This document shows, in pieces, positions 9,041 to 17,686 of a stretch of DNA of 64,000 nt. Under the pieces are notes generated by a model, which was given only the letters and a program-made list of their open reading frames with translations, searched no databases and was not told where the DNA came from. The number at the start of each line of letters is the position of its first letter. Position 1 is the first letter of the stretch. The translations under genes were made by a program, and so were the position numbers. The stretch lies in contig JAIPBD010000009.1 of the NCBI GenBank assembly GCA_021739765.1, positions 1-64,000 of the forward strand. The letters are read 5' to 3'. The DNA is from Melioribacteraceae bacterium. GTDB lineage: Bacteria; Bacteroidota; Ignavibacteria; Ignavibacteriales; Melioribacteraceae.

Positions 9041-12000
9041 ATGTACCGTAAATTTTTAATAATATTAACCTTTCTCACTATAGCTCCGCTATTGTTTGCT
9101 CAGGATGAAGCTGAAATCATCCGATACCGAAACGATGCTACGGGTGATATTCAGTTCCGTCGTGAAGGTACGATGGACGGAAACCAGGTGAGAACTCTTT
9201 TCTATAATAATGGTGAAGTTGCTCAATGGCCCTTTTCACCATCAGGCGAGTGGCCGAAAGGAACGGGTCAAGGTTATCTTGATGGCGTTACAGTTTTGTT
9301 AGCTAGTGAGAAAAAAGTTGATAATACAGGAACCGCAGATCCGACTGATAGCCTTGTTTTTCACCCTCTCGAAGCTTCATACCGAGAATGGATGGATAGA
9401 GATCCTGTTACAGGACAGATCTGGGGTCTTGAACCTGTTCCCGGATATTTGAATGAATCAAATGAGGATCCTGCAATTAGCTCGAAACCTTTTTCATGGC
9501 CCGATAAATGGCCTATAGCTCTAAATTTACCTGATACTCTCTGGATCAACAAAGCAGAAGTTGAAGGTGATCTTGGCGTTGATGATGATAAAGATGGCAA
9601 TGTAGATAACTACACCTATTGGTTTGGTTACTTTGGTCGCGGCGTTGTGAATTCCGATTTTGAAACATTTTTCGTAATGGACGATTCAAAAGACGGTGAA
9701 TTTGCAAGAAAACCTTGGAATTATTTCCCGATCAATAACGATTCTACTCGAAAAGGATTGGGGCTTAGAATCGAAGTTAGAGGGTTTCAATGGTCACATG
9801 TACTTGCCGAAGATATCATCTTCTGGCATTACGACATCGTAAACATCTCCGACGAAGATCATGGTACGACTTTCTTTGGTTTCTACACTGATACCGGTGT
9901 TGGTGGAACGGGTGATAGCGGTGATGATTATGCATCATTCGACCTTGCAACCGATATGGCTTACGGTTATGATAATGACGGATTCGGTTCGCCCGGAAGA
10001 TGGAAAACCGGTTATTATGGTTACGCATATTTGGAAAGTCCCGGAAATCCGTTCGACGGAATTGATAATGATGATGATTTAATGGTTGATGAAAGACGGG
10101 ATGATGGAATTGATAATGATATGGACTGGGTTGGATATTCAGATCTTAACTCTAACGGTAAATGGGATGCAACTGAAAATGAACCGTTAAATAATGATGT
10201 TGGTACAGACGGTGTTGGTCCTTTTGATCTTCAGTACACCGGTCCTGATCCTGACCTGACCGAAGGTAATGGATTACCCGATTCAGGTGAGCCGAACTTC
10301 GACAAATTGGATAAAGACGAATCTGATCAAATTGGTTTGACGAGTTTATCTATCTACAGATTAGGTGATGGCGGAACCGGCGGCGGTTGGCCGAAAGATG
10401 ATGAAACTATGTGGCTAAAAATGCAAGCGGCTACTTTTGATACTTCGCTTTCAAACGCAAATATTTCAATGGTTTTTGCTTCCGGTGCTTTTCCCCTTAA
10501 AAGAGGTTTAAGAGAAAGATTCTCAATGGCATTGGTATTTGGTTCTGATTCAACTGATTTGTTCTTTAATAAAGAAACAGTTCAGCAGATTTATAACGCA
10601 AATTATAATTTCTCAAAACCACCATTGAAACCGAATGTAACAGCGGTTGCAGGTGATAATCAAGTGTTTTTATTCTGGGACGATTTAGCCGAAGAATCTC
10701 GCGATCCTTTCCTCGGATTCGAAAATGATGATCCGACTCAAGGATTTAAAAAGGATTTCGAGGGTTATTTAATCTACAGAAGTACCGAGGCTGAATTTAA
10801 TGATATAAAACTTGTAACAGACTCAAAGGGTGAACCTAAATTCTGGAGACCTATTGCTCAGTTTGATATCGATAATGGTATTAACGGTCCCGATCCGATC
10901 GGAATTAACGGAGCGCATTTCTGGAGAGGGGAAGACAATGGTCTTCGTCACTCATTTGTTGATAATGACGTTATAAATGGTGTAAAATACTATTATGCCG
11001 TTGTATCATACGATCAGGGCGACCCGACATTCGGAACAGCCGGTCTTGTTCCTTCCGAATGTACGAAAATCATTTCGGAAGATTTTAGCGGTCAATTAAC
11101 ATTCGTTGATATTAACTGCGCTGTAATTACTCCAAACGCTCCCGCAGCCGGTTATATAGCTCCCGAAGTTACCGGAAACTTTAACAAAGTTGAAAGTGGT
11201 GTTGGAACCGGTAGTTTCAGAGTAAACGTACTTAGCGCTTCAGATATAAAAGAGAACGCGACTTATAAATTATTATTCGAAGCATCCGGCGCTTTCCCGA
11301 GCTATGAAACTTCCGCTTACAAAGTTATCAGAACTTTTGATGGAGCAGTTGATACATTATTCACAGTTCCGGGGAACGAAATCGATCCTGCGGTAACTAC
11401 TGATATCTTTGACGGAATGACTGTCTCCGTAACTAACGATACTACAATTTCTGTTGTCGATAGTTCGACCGGTTGGTTAATCGGAAACAGCAACTTGGTT
11501 ATGCCGGTTACACCAGACGCAAGTGCTCCCGCGAGGAATGTAGTTTTCCCTGCGGATTATGAGCTTCGCTGGAAAGAAACTGAAGTCAAGAAAACGCCTT
11601 TCTTCAATTTGCCGATTTTCTTCGAAACAGTAAATATGACAAATGGACAAACGGTTGATTCGGAAATTTTTGACAATGATAACAGTGGTGATTTAACCAT
11701 CGGAGATGAAATTGTAATTATTGAATATGTCGGAACTCAATTTCGTTTAACATGGAATATTGAATATCTACAACCGGCTGGAATTGGTTTCCAACCAAGA
11801 CACCCTGAACCCGGTGACATCTTTAGAATATCTACAACGAAACAATTCGCTGCGGGTGATTATTTCACTTTCAATACAAAAGCAGCTTCTGTTGATAAAA
11901 GTGTAGCTCAAACCGAGCTTAAAGATATTCTTGTTGTTCCCAATCCATATGTTGCTACTGCATCATGGGAAAGACGTAATCTGAATCAAACCGGCAGGGG

Positions 12001-12232
12001 TGAAAGAAGAATTGATTTTATCAACCTGCCTGCGGATTGTACAGTCAGAATTTATACTGTCTCCGGATCACTCGTAAAGACATTGTATAAAGAAAATTCG
12101 CCTCTTGATGGTACAGTATCATGGAACTTGGTGTCTGAAGACGGAATGGATGTGGCTTATGGGCTTTACATCTACCATATCGAGGCCCCCGGAATCGGCG
12201 AACATATTGGCAAATTCGCGTTAATCAAATAA
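9041..12232 (+). CDS. Large secreted protein of unknown function, partner candidate of the TonB receptor
   Basis: This 1063-residue protein has a signal peptide (about 1-20, ending LFAQ). Acidic Asp/Asn/Gly-rich stretches at about residues 170-190 and 330-430 (DDDKDGNVDN, DSNGKWDATE-like) resemble calcium-binding loops. The C-terminal ~90 residues (VVPNPYVATASW to FALIK) look like a divergent FlgD/T9SS-type sorting domain. No enzyme family is recognised. GGAGGA precedes the ATG. It sits between a TonB receptor and a PorV-like barrel, the place SusD would occupy in Bacteroidetes, so a surface binding or docking role is suggested by context only. Confidence 0.6.
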   Translation: MYRKFLIILTFLTIAPLLFAQDEAEIIRYRNDATGDIQFRREGTMDGNQVRTLFYNNGEVAQWPFSPSGEWPKGTGQGYLDGVTVLLASEKKVDNTGTADPTDSLVFHPLEASYREWMDRDPVTGQIWGLEPVPGYLNESNEDPAISSKPFSWPDKWPIALNLPDTLWINKAEVEGDLGVDDDKDGNVDNYTYWFGYFGRGVVNSDFETFFVMDDSKDGEFARKPWNYFPINNDSTRKGLGLRIEVRGFQWSHVLAEDIIFWHYDIVNISDEDHGTTFFGFYTDTGVGGTGDSGDDYASFDLATDMAYGYDNDGFGSPGRWKTGYYGYAYLESPGNPFDGIDNDDDLMVDERRDDGIDNDMDWVGYSDLNSNGKWDATENEPLNNDVGTDGVGPFDLQYTGPDPDLTEGNGLPDSGEPNFDKLDKDESDQIGLTSLSIYRLGDGGTGGGWPKDDETMWLKMQAATFDTSLSNANISMVFASGAFPLKRGLRERFSMALVFGSDSTDLFFNKETVQQIYNANYNFSKPPLKPNVTAVAGDNQVFLFWDDLAEESRDPFLGFENDDPTQGFKKDFEGYLIYRSTEAEFNDIKLVTDSKGEPKFWRPIAQFDIDNGINGPDPIGINGAHFWRGEDNGLRHSFVDNDVINGVKYYYAVVSYDQGDPTFGTAGLVPSECTKIISEDFSGQLTFVDINCAVITPNAPAAGYIAPEVTGNFNKVESGVGTGSFRVNVLSASDIKENATYKLLFEASGAFPSYETSAYKVIRTFDGAVDTLFTVPGNEIDPAVTTDIFDGMTVSVTNDTTISVVDSSTGWLIGNSNLVMPVTPDASAPARNVVFPADYELRWKETEVKKTPFFNLPIFFETVNMTNGQTVDSEIFDNDNSGDLTIGDEIVIIEYVGTQFRLTWNIEYLQPAGIGFQPRHPEPGDIFRISTTKQFAAGDYFTFNTKAASVDKSVAQTELKDILVVPNPYVATASWERRNLNQTGRGERRIDFINLPADCTVRIYTVSGSLVKTLYKENSPLDGTVSWNLVSEDGMDVAYGLYIYHIEAPGIGEHIGKFALIK

Positions 12233-12244
12233 GGGTTAGTAAAA

Positions 12245-13279
12245 ATGAAGACAATATTCAGAGTTTTATCAATAATAATAATAACTGCAATTGTGATAAA
12301 CGCGCAGCAAACTAATTTTGTTTCAAATGTTTCGAAAAGAGGAACAACAGCGGCACCTTTCTTGAACATTGCTCAAGGTGCTCGCGCGACAGCGATGGGA
12401 AGCGCATTTGTTTCAATCGCTGACGATCCTTCCGCAATTTTTTGGAATGTTGCCGGTTTGGCTCGTTTAGGGCAAAATGGTGTGATTTTCGATCATACCA
12501 GTTGGATTGCGGATCTTAAATATAATTTTGTGGCGGGTAATTTAGATCTCGGCGATTTCGGAGCAGTTGGATTTAGTTTTATCCAATCCGATTATGGTGA
12601 GATGAAAGTTACCACAATTGCGGAACCAAATGGAACCGGTGAATTTTTCTCGGTAAGCGATATTGCGGTTAGTGTCGCTTGGGCTTTCAATATCACCGAT
12701 AATTTCTCAATTGGTTTCAATCCTAAAGTTATTTATCAAGGAATTTGGAATACATCCGGAACAGCTTTTGCCATCGATATGGGTGTTCTTTACGATACAC
12801 CTTTTGATGGATTCACATTGGGAATGTCAATTACTAACTTCGGTACGAAGATGGGAATTGAAGGAACAACAGCTGTTGTTTTGCATGATCCTGATGATGC
12901 TACAACCGGAAATAACGGAAGAATTCCCGCAGAGCTTTCAACAGATAATTGGGATCTCCCACTAGGATTCAAAGTTGGCCTTTCTTATACGGCTAATCTT
13001 GGAGAAGTTCACGATTTGGTTCTTGCGGCAGATGCCTCACATCCAAACAATGATTATGAGAGCGTGAATGTTGGTGGCGAGTATGTTTTTGATAATATGT
13101 TTTTCGTCCGTGGTGGATACAAATCTCTTTTCCTAGATGATTCGGAAGAATCATTTACTCTCGGAGCAGGTATTCAGCAGTATTTAATGGGAAACATTAG
13201 TGTTCGATTCGACTATGCGTATTCTGATTTCGGTCGTTTCTCGGATATTCAAAAATTCTCGGTCTCGATTAATTTCTAA
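12245..13279 (+). CDS. PorV/PorQ-family outer-membrane beta-barrel protein
   Basis: The 344-residue product has a signal peptide (about 1-21, ending INAQ) and the conserved PorV/PorQ N-terminal pattern (GARATAMGSAFVSIADDPSAIFWNVAGLA), followed by alternating beta-strands ending in an aromatic C-terminus (FSVSINF). PorV proteins hold T9SS cargo at the outer membrane. It starts 12 bases after the preceding gene, so it is co-transcribed with the TonB receptor and the 1063-residue protein. It may be a locus-specific paralogue that docks the co-encoded surface proteins; that role is inference. Confidence 0.8.
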   Translation: MKTIFRVLSIIIITAIVINAQQTNFVSNVSKRGTTAAPFLNIAQGARATAMGSAFVSIADDPSAIFWNVAGLARLGQNGVIFDHTSWIADLKYNFVAGNLDLGDFGAVGFSFIQSDYGEMKVTTIAEPNGTGEFFSVSDIAVSVAWAFNITDNFSIGFNPKVIYQGIWNTSGTAFAIDMGVLYDTPFDGFTLGMSITNFGTKMGIEGTTAVVLHDPDDATTGNNGRIPAELSTDNWDLPLGFKVGLSYTANLGEVHDLVLAADASHPNNDYESVNVGGEYVFDNMFFVRGGYKSLFLDDSEESFTLGAGIQQYLMGNISVRFDYAYSDFGRFSDIQKFSVSINF

Positions 13280-13285
13280 AGTATT

Positions 13286-13417
13286 AAAGGGGTTGTCTCA
13301 TATATCTGAATCTGTTGCTTTGAATTCGTTTCAACATCTTAATTCAGATTTTATTAATGGTTTTCGATTCCAGGTTTTTGACCGGAGTTACATTGATGAG
13401 ACAACCCCTTTTTTTTG
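13286..13417 (+). other. Structured inverted-repeat element (terminator-like RNA or MITE)
   Basis: A perfect 16-bp inverted repeat, AAAGGGGTTGTCTCAT (13286-13301) and its complement (13396-13411), bounds a 94-nt interior and is followed by a T-run to 13416. Inside lies a second stem, ATCTGAAT (13304-13311) with ATTCAGAT (13342-13349), and within that TGTTG (13313-13317) with CAACA (13332-13336). It begins 7 bases after the PorV-like stop. It could be a large branched terminator or RNA at the operon end, or a miniature transposable element with 16-bp terminal repeats. No clear target-site duplication was found. Confidence 0.6.
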
Positions 13418-13519
13418 TTTTATACCATCGATAGAAAATTAAACTTCGCTCAAGATATACCTCACTTCAGTTTTTGTATTTTCCTTGTGGGCAATTTAAT
13501 TAAGAAAGGAAGTTAAGTT

Positions 13520-15322
13520 ATGATTAAAAAAACTACAATTATTTTAATACTTCTCATTGCTGTACCGCTGCTTGCAAAGAAATACAAAGGAGCTGAATAC
13601 CGGTCGCTCGATTATTACAAATATGGAAAGTTTGAAGTCCGCTATAAACCGGTTGATAGACTCGCAATCGTTTCATCCTTTTTTACCTACAGTGACAGCG
13701 TTTCCCAAACCGGGGATTGGAATGAAATTGATATAGAAATTATCGCAAAGTACGAACAATCCGTTCAATTTAATATTATTGATCCTGTTCCGGGTTATGA
13801 GATCAGACACAATCACGTCCAATTTAATCCTTATGATGATTATCATGTGTACGGATTTGAGTGGACACCGGATTATGTTGCTTGGTTTATAGACAGTGTT
13901 GAAGTTTACCGAATCAGCGGTAGAAATGTTTCAACTCTAAACCACGGTCAGAAAATTATGATGAATATTTGGAATCCGGAATTTATTGATTGGGTCGGGA
14001 AATGGGATGATACTTTTATGCCCGCCTTTACATATTACGATTGGATCAGCTACTCGTCATTTACTCCGGGATCGGGAAATTATGGAACAGATAATAATTT
14101 TACGTTTGAATGGAAAGACGATCTCGATTCTATGGATACAAATAGATGGGAAACGGCTACACATACATTTGCCGGAAATAAGAGCGATTTTTTGCCCGAG
14201 AATGTGATATTTCAAGATGGAAAAATGATTTTGGCTTTAACATATCAAGATGCTGTAGGATTTACGGATAATAATCCTCCCGCATTTATGTGGGCAAGCG
14301 CAAACTACAATTCCGATATAACAATAAAATATTCTGAGGAAATGGACGCAAATGTAATGGAGAATGTCTCAAATTACATTTTGCCGGGCGCGCAAGTTTT
14401 ATCGGCAAATCTCGCTCCAAATCAAACTGTTATTACATTAAAAACTAACAATTACGATCCGTTCACGGCTAGTAGCGTAATCATTAAAAGTGCCGTAGAT
14501 GATTGGGAAGTTCCAAACTCTGTTGGCCTGAAATCCTACGTAGTTTTTCCAATTGAAAAATTAACCTTTCCGTTAAAACTAAATATGGGAGGTGAAGCAT
14601 TTGGAGAATTCATACCCGATCTTTTGTGGACAGCGGAAACAACACATGGGTATCCACAGGGAAATCCTAAAAAGTGGAAACCGGATATTCAAAACACCGA
14701 ATTGGATCAGCTTTACCAAGAAGAGAGAATAGGGATTCCATACTACCTCATTAAACTCGATAATGGAATTTATAATATCAAACTACATTTTGCCGAGAAC
14801 AAATTTGATGCAGCTGGAAAAAGAATGTTTGATATTATCGTTGAAAATGAAGAATATTTTAGTGATCTGGACATTTACGCTGAAGCGGGTAAAAACAGTG
14901 CGCTCATAAAAGAAATAAATAATGTTACGGTTGATGATTACCGTTTGGATATTTATTTCCAGGAGGAATTAGATAGTGCCGTAGTAGCAGGAATTGAAAT
15001 TGAACAAATCGCTACCGGTGTTGGTGAGTCACAAAGCGTCCCGGAAGAAATTAAACTCTATCAAAACTATCCCAATCCGTTTAATGGAACTACAAAGATC
15101 AGATACAGCTTAAATAAACCTCAAGAAGTAACGATCAAATTCTTCGATATCAAAGGTGAATTAGTATACAAAAAAGAGCTGACCAACAACTCAAAAGGCA
15201 TTAACGAATTTAGCTGGAGACCAACTACAAATAGAAATCAATCACTCAATTCCGGTGTATACTTTTATAGAGTTGAAGGTGAAAATATTTCAAATACGAA
15301 TAAAATTGTATATCTAAAATAA
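13520..15322 (+). CDS. GH16 beta-glucanase-like protein with malectin-like domain and T9SS sorting domain
   Basis: The product has 600 residues. After a signal peptide (about 1-19) a lichenase/XET-like GH16 domain runs to about residue 240. It has YKYGKFEVRYKP at 33-44 and the catalytic EIDIE (E69, D71, E73), the form without the beta-bulge residue. A linker with a Big-like stretch follows. Residues about 350-500 resemble a malectin carbohydrate-binding domain (LKLNMGG, IKLHFAENKFDAAGKRMFDI). The end is a T9SS domain with NYPNPFNGTT. It likely cleaves beta-1,3-1,4 or beta-1,3 glucan outside the cell. The GH3 gene follows after 21 bases. Confidence 0.82.
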   Translation: MIKKTTIILILLIAVPLLAKKYKGAEYRSLDYYKYGKFEVRYKPVDRLAIVSSFFTYSDSVSQTGDWNEIDIEIIAKYEQSVQFNIIDPVPGYEIRHNHVQFNPYDDYHVYGFEWTPDYVAWFIDSVEVYRISGRNVSTLNHGQKIMMNIWNPEFIDWVGKWDDTFMPAFTYYDWISYSSFTPGSGNYGTDNNFTFEWKDDLDSMDTNRWETATHTFAGNKSDFLPENVIFQDGKMILALTYQDAVGFTDNNPPAFMWASANYNSDITIKYSEEMDANVMENVSNYILPGAQVLSANLAPNQTVITLKTNNYDPFTASSVIIKSAVDDWEVPNSVGLKSYVVFPIEKLTFPLKLNMGGEAFGEFIPDLLWTAETTHGYPQGNPKKWKPDIQNTELDQLYQEERIGIPYYLIKLDNGIYNIKLHFAENKFDAAGKRMFDIIVENEEYFSDLDIYAEAGKNSALIKEINNVTVDDYRLDIYFQEELDSAVVAGIEIEQIATGVGESQSVPEEIKLYQNYPNPFNGTTKIRYSLNKPQEVTIKFFDIKGELVYKKELTNNSKGINEFSWRPTTNRNQSLNSGVYFYRVEGENISNTNKIVYLK

Positions 15323-15343
15323 ATTAAATAAGGTCTAATTCTG

Positions 15344-17581
15344 ATGAAGAAAATCCTAGCTTTCTCCATTTTAGCAATAACAATTATACTTACATTACCC
15401 GTCAATGCTCAAGATTCTTCACGGGATGATGTTGAGAGCAAAATTACACAATTGCTTTCCGAGATGACGATAGAAGAAAAAGTCGGGCAAATGACTCAAA
15501 TTACTCTTGGAATGCCGACTCGAAAAGATAAGGACGGTGTGCTCGAGTTTGAGATGGATTCTTTACGAATTGCGCTCTTAGATTATCATGTCGGCTCGAT
15601 ACTAAATACGGCCGGTGTGGCTCACAGTTTAGAAAAATGGCATGAAATTATTACAACAATTCAGGATGTTTCTTTAAAAGAATCGAGAATGAAAATACCG
15701 GTTATTTACGGAATTGATGCAATTCACGGAGCCGGATATACTCTCGGAGCAACTCTTTTCCCCCAGTCGATTGCAATGGCAGCAACACGTAATTTAGAAT
15801 TGATGGAGAAAGGGGCGGAAATTACCGCTTATGAAACAAGAGCTTCGGGAATCCCATGGAATTTTAATCCCGTTTTGGGTATGGGTCGAGAACCACTTTG
15901 GCCAAGGCATTGGGAAACATTCGGAGAAGATGTTTATTTGACAACTCAAATGGGAGCCGCTTATGTTAGAGGCCAACAAGGTGGAAATATCGGCGATCCG
16001 ACGAGAGTTGCCGCTTGCTTAAAACACTATCTCGGATATTCGATACCAACAAGCGGAAGGGATAGAACTCCCGCATTAATCCCGGAAAGAACATTGCGGG
16101 AAATATTACTTCCTCCATTTCAAAAAGGAATCGAGGAAGGTTGTTTAACCGTGATGGTAAATTCCGGTGAAATTAATGGAATTCCAACTCATTCCGACAG
16201 TTATGTACTGAATGATATATTAAAAGGTGAGTTAAATTTCCAGGGCTTTGTGGTTTCGGATTGGGCAGATATTCGCAGATTACATTCTCGCGATCGAGTC
16301 GCTGATTCACCGAAAGAAGCGGTTAGAATGGCAGTTATGGCCGGTGTTGATATGAGTATGGTCCCCACAGACTTCTCCTTCCCGATTTTATTGGCTGAAT
16401 TAGTGAAAGATGGAGATGTACCTGAATCACGAATTGATGATGCGGTTCGCAGAATTTTGAGGGTTAAATTCAAACTTGGGCTTTTCGAAAATCCATATCC
16501 GAATAAATCGCTGAGTGAAAATTTCGCGTCTGAAGAATCGAATTCGGCAAATTATAAAGCCGCGTCCGAAGTTATTACTTTGCTCGAAAACGAGGATAAT
16601 ACTTTGCCGCTCAGTAAAAATGCAAAAGTGTTGGTTACGGGTCCTTCGGCCAACAAACTTTCGCTGCTAAACGGCGGTTGGACGATTACCTGGCAGGGAA
16701 ATGTCGAAAGATTATATCCGCAAGATGAGTTGACAATTCTGGAAGCGGTTCAGGAAAAGATTGGAAAAGAAAATGTAACGTATGTTGAAGGAGTGGATTT
16801 TGAAAAAGATATTAACTCAGCAGATGCGATAAAAGCGGCTGAAAATGTAGATGCTGTAATTCTGTGTTTGGGAGAACCGACTTATTGCGAAACTCCGGGT
16901 AATATAGATAATTTAGGGATGAGTGAGAGTCAGATAAATTTTGCACTCGAGATCGCGAAAACCGGAAAACCCGTAATTTTGGTTCTGGTTGAAGGTCGAC
17001 CCCGCGTAATAAGTAAAATCGTTCCCCACATGGAAGCCATAATTATGGCATATTTACCGGGAATGAAAGGCGGTGAAGTTATCTCCGATGTTTTATTCGG
17101 CGATACTAATCCTAGCGGAAAATTACCGTTTACGTATCCGAACGGCGTAAATGGTTATACAACTTATGATTACAAACCCGTGTTGAATCATCGGGATATT
17201 GGTTTTTCAGCTCAGTGGGAATTCGGACACGGATTATCATACACAACTTTTAATTATTCGAACTTATCTTTGGATAAAGGGGAATATTTAATGGATGATA
17301 CCATTCAGATCAGTGTTGATGTTAAAAATACCGGCACGGTTAATGGCAAAGAATCAGTAGAACTATATGTTACAGATTTATTTGGATCTGTGTCGCGCCC
17401 GGTCAAACAACTAAAAAGATTTGAGAAAATAGAATTGAAACCGGGTGAATTAAAAACCGTTCAGTTCGAGATCGATAAAAACGACCTTTCCTTTTTTGGT
17501 CGGGAAAACAAAAGAATAACCGAATCCGGTGAATTTATCGTAGCTCTGGGCGATCAAAAAGCTAATTTTTTTATTAAATAA
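15344..17581 (+). CDS. bglX: GH3 beta-glucosidase
   Basis: A 745-residue glycoside hydrolase family 3 enzyme. A signal peptide (about 1-22, ending VNAQ) places it in the periplasm. The N-terminal TIM-barrel carries the nucleophile Asp in VVSDW (D306) and the substrate-binding patterns IDAIHG and CLKHYLGY. The C-terminal alpha/beta sandwich and a fibronectin type III-like end (from about residue 640) complete a BglX-like architecture of normal length. It would release glucose from the ends of imported beta-glucan oligosaccharides. It is in tandem with the GH16-malectin gene. Linkage preference is not determined. Confidence 0.9.
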   Translation: MKKILAFSILAITIILTLPVNAQDSSRDDVESKITQLLSEMTIEEKVGQMTQITLGMPTRKDKDGVLEFEMDSLRIALLDYHVGSILNTAGVAHSLEKWHEIITTIQDVSLKESRMKIPVIYGIDAIHGAGYTLGATLFPQSIAMAATRNLELMEKGAEITAYETRASGIPWNFNPVLGMGREPLWPRHWETFGEDVYLTTQMGAAYVRGQQGGNIGDPTRVAACLKHYLGYSIPTSGRDRTPALIPERTLREILLPPFQKGIEEGCLTVMVNSGEINGIPTHSDSYVLNDILKGELNFQGFVVSDWADIRRLHSRDRVADSPKEAVRMAVMAGVDMSMVPTDFSFPILLAELVKDGDVPESRIDDAVRRILRVKFKLGLFENPYPNKSLSENFASEESNSANYKAASEVITLLENEDNTLPLSKNAKVLVTGPSANKLSLLNGGWTITWQGNVERLYPQDELTILEAVQEKIGKENVTYVEGVDFEKDINSADAIKAAENVDAVILCLGEPTYCETPGNIDNLGMSESQINFALEIAKTGKPVILVLVEGRPRVISKIVPHMEAIIMAYLPGMKGGEVISDVLFGDTNPSGKLPFTYPNGVNGYTTYDYKPVLNHRDIGFSAQWEFGHGLSYTTFNYSNLSLDKGEYLMDDTIQISVDVKNTGTVNGKESVELYVTDLFGSVSRPVKQLKRFEKIELKPGELKTVQFEIDKNDLSFFGRENKRITESGEFIVALGDQKANFFIK

Positions 17582-17653
17582 AGATTAATCATATATTTGT
17601 CGAAACTCGAATTTAAGATGGGCATTTCCCGAACCGTTTATTTTTATCTGTCG

Positions 17654-17669
17654 CTTATTTCAAAATAAG
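17654..17669 (+). promoter_or_regulatory. Inverted repeat upstream of the phosphorylase pair
   Basis: CTTATTT-CA-AAATAAG is a perfect 7+7 bp palindrome ending 17 bases before the phosphorylase ATG, in the 105-base gap after the GH3 gene. It could be an operator or a leader hairpin. Being A/T-rich, a chance match is possible. Confidence 0.3.
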
Positions 17670-17686
17670 TTTAGAGAGAAAGATTT

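Noticed and set aside
13286-13417. Firm call of an insertion sequence
   Set aside because: There is no transposase and no target duplication; only the terminal inverted repeats support mobility, so it is listed as a structured element.
13200-13442. 80-codon frame overlapping the PorV-like gene end and the inverted-repeat element
   Set aside because: Its 3' half merely reads through the structured element and the T-run; no ribosome site or family match.
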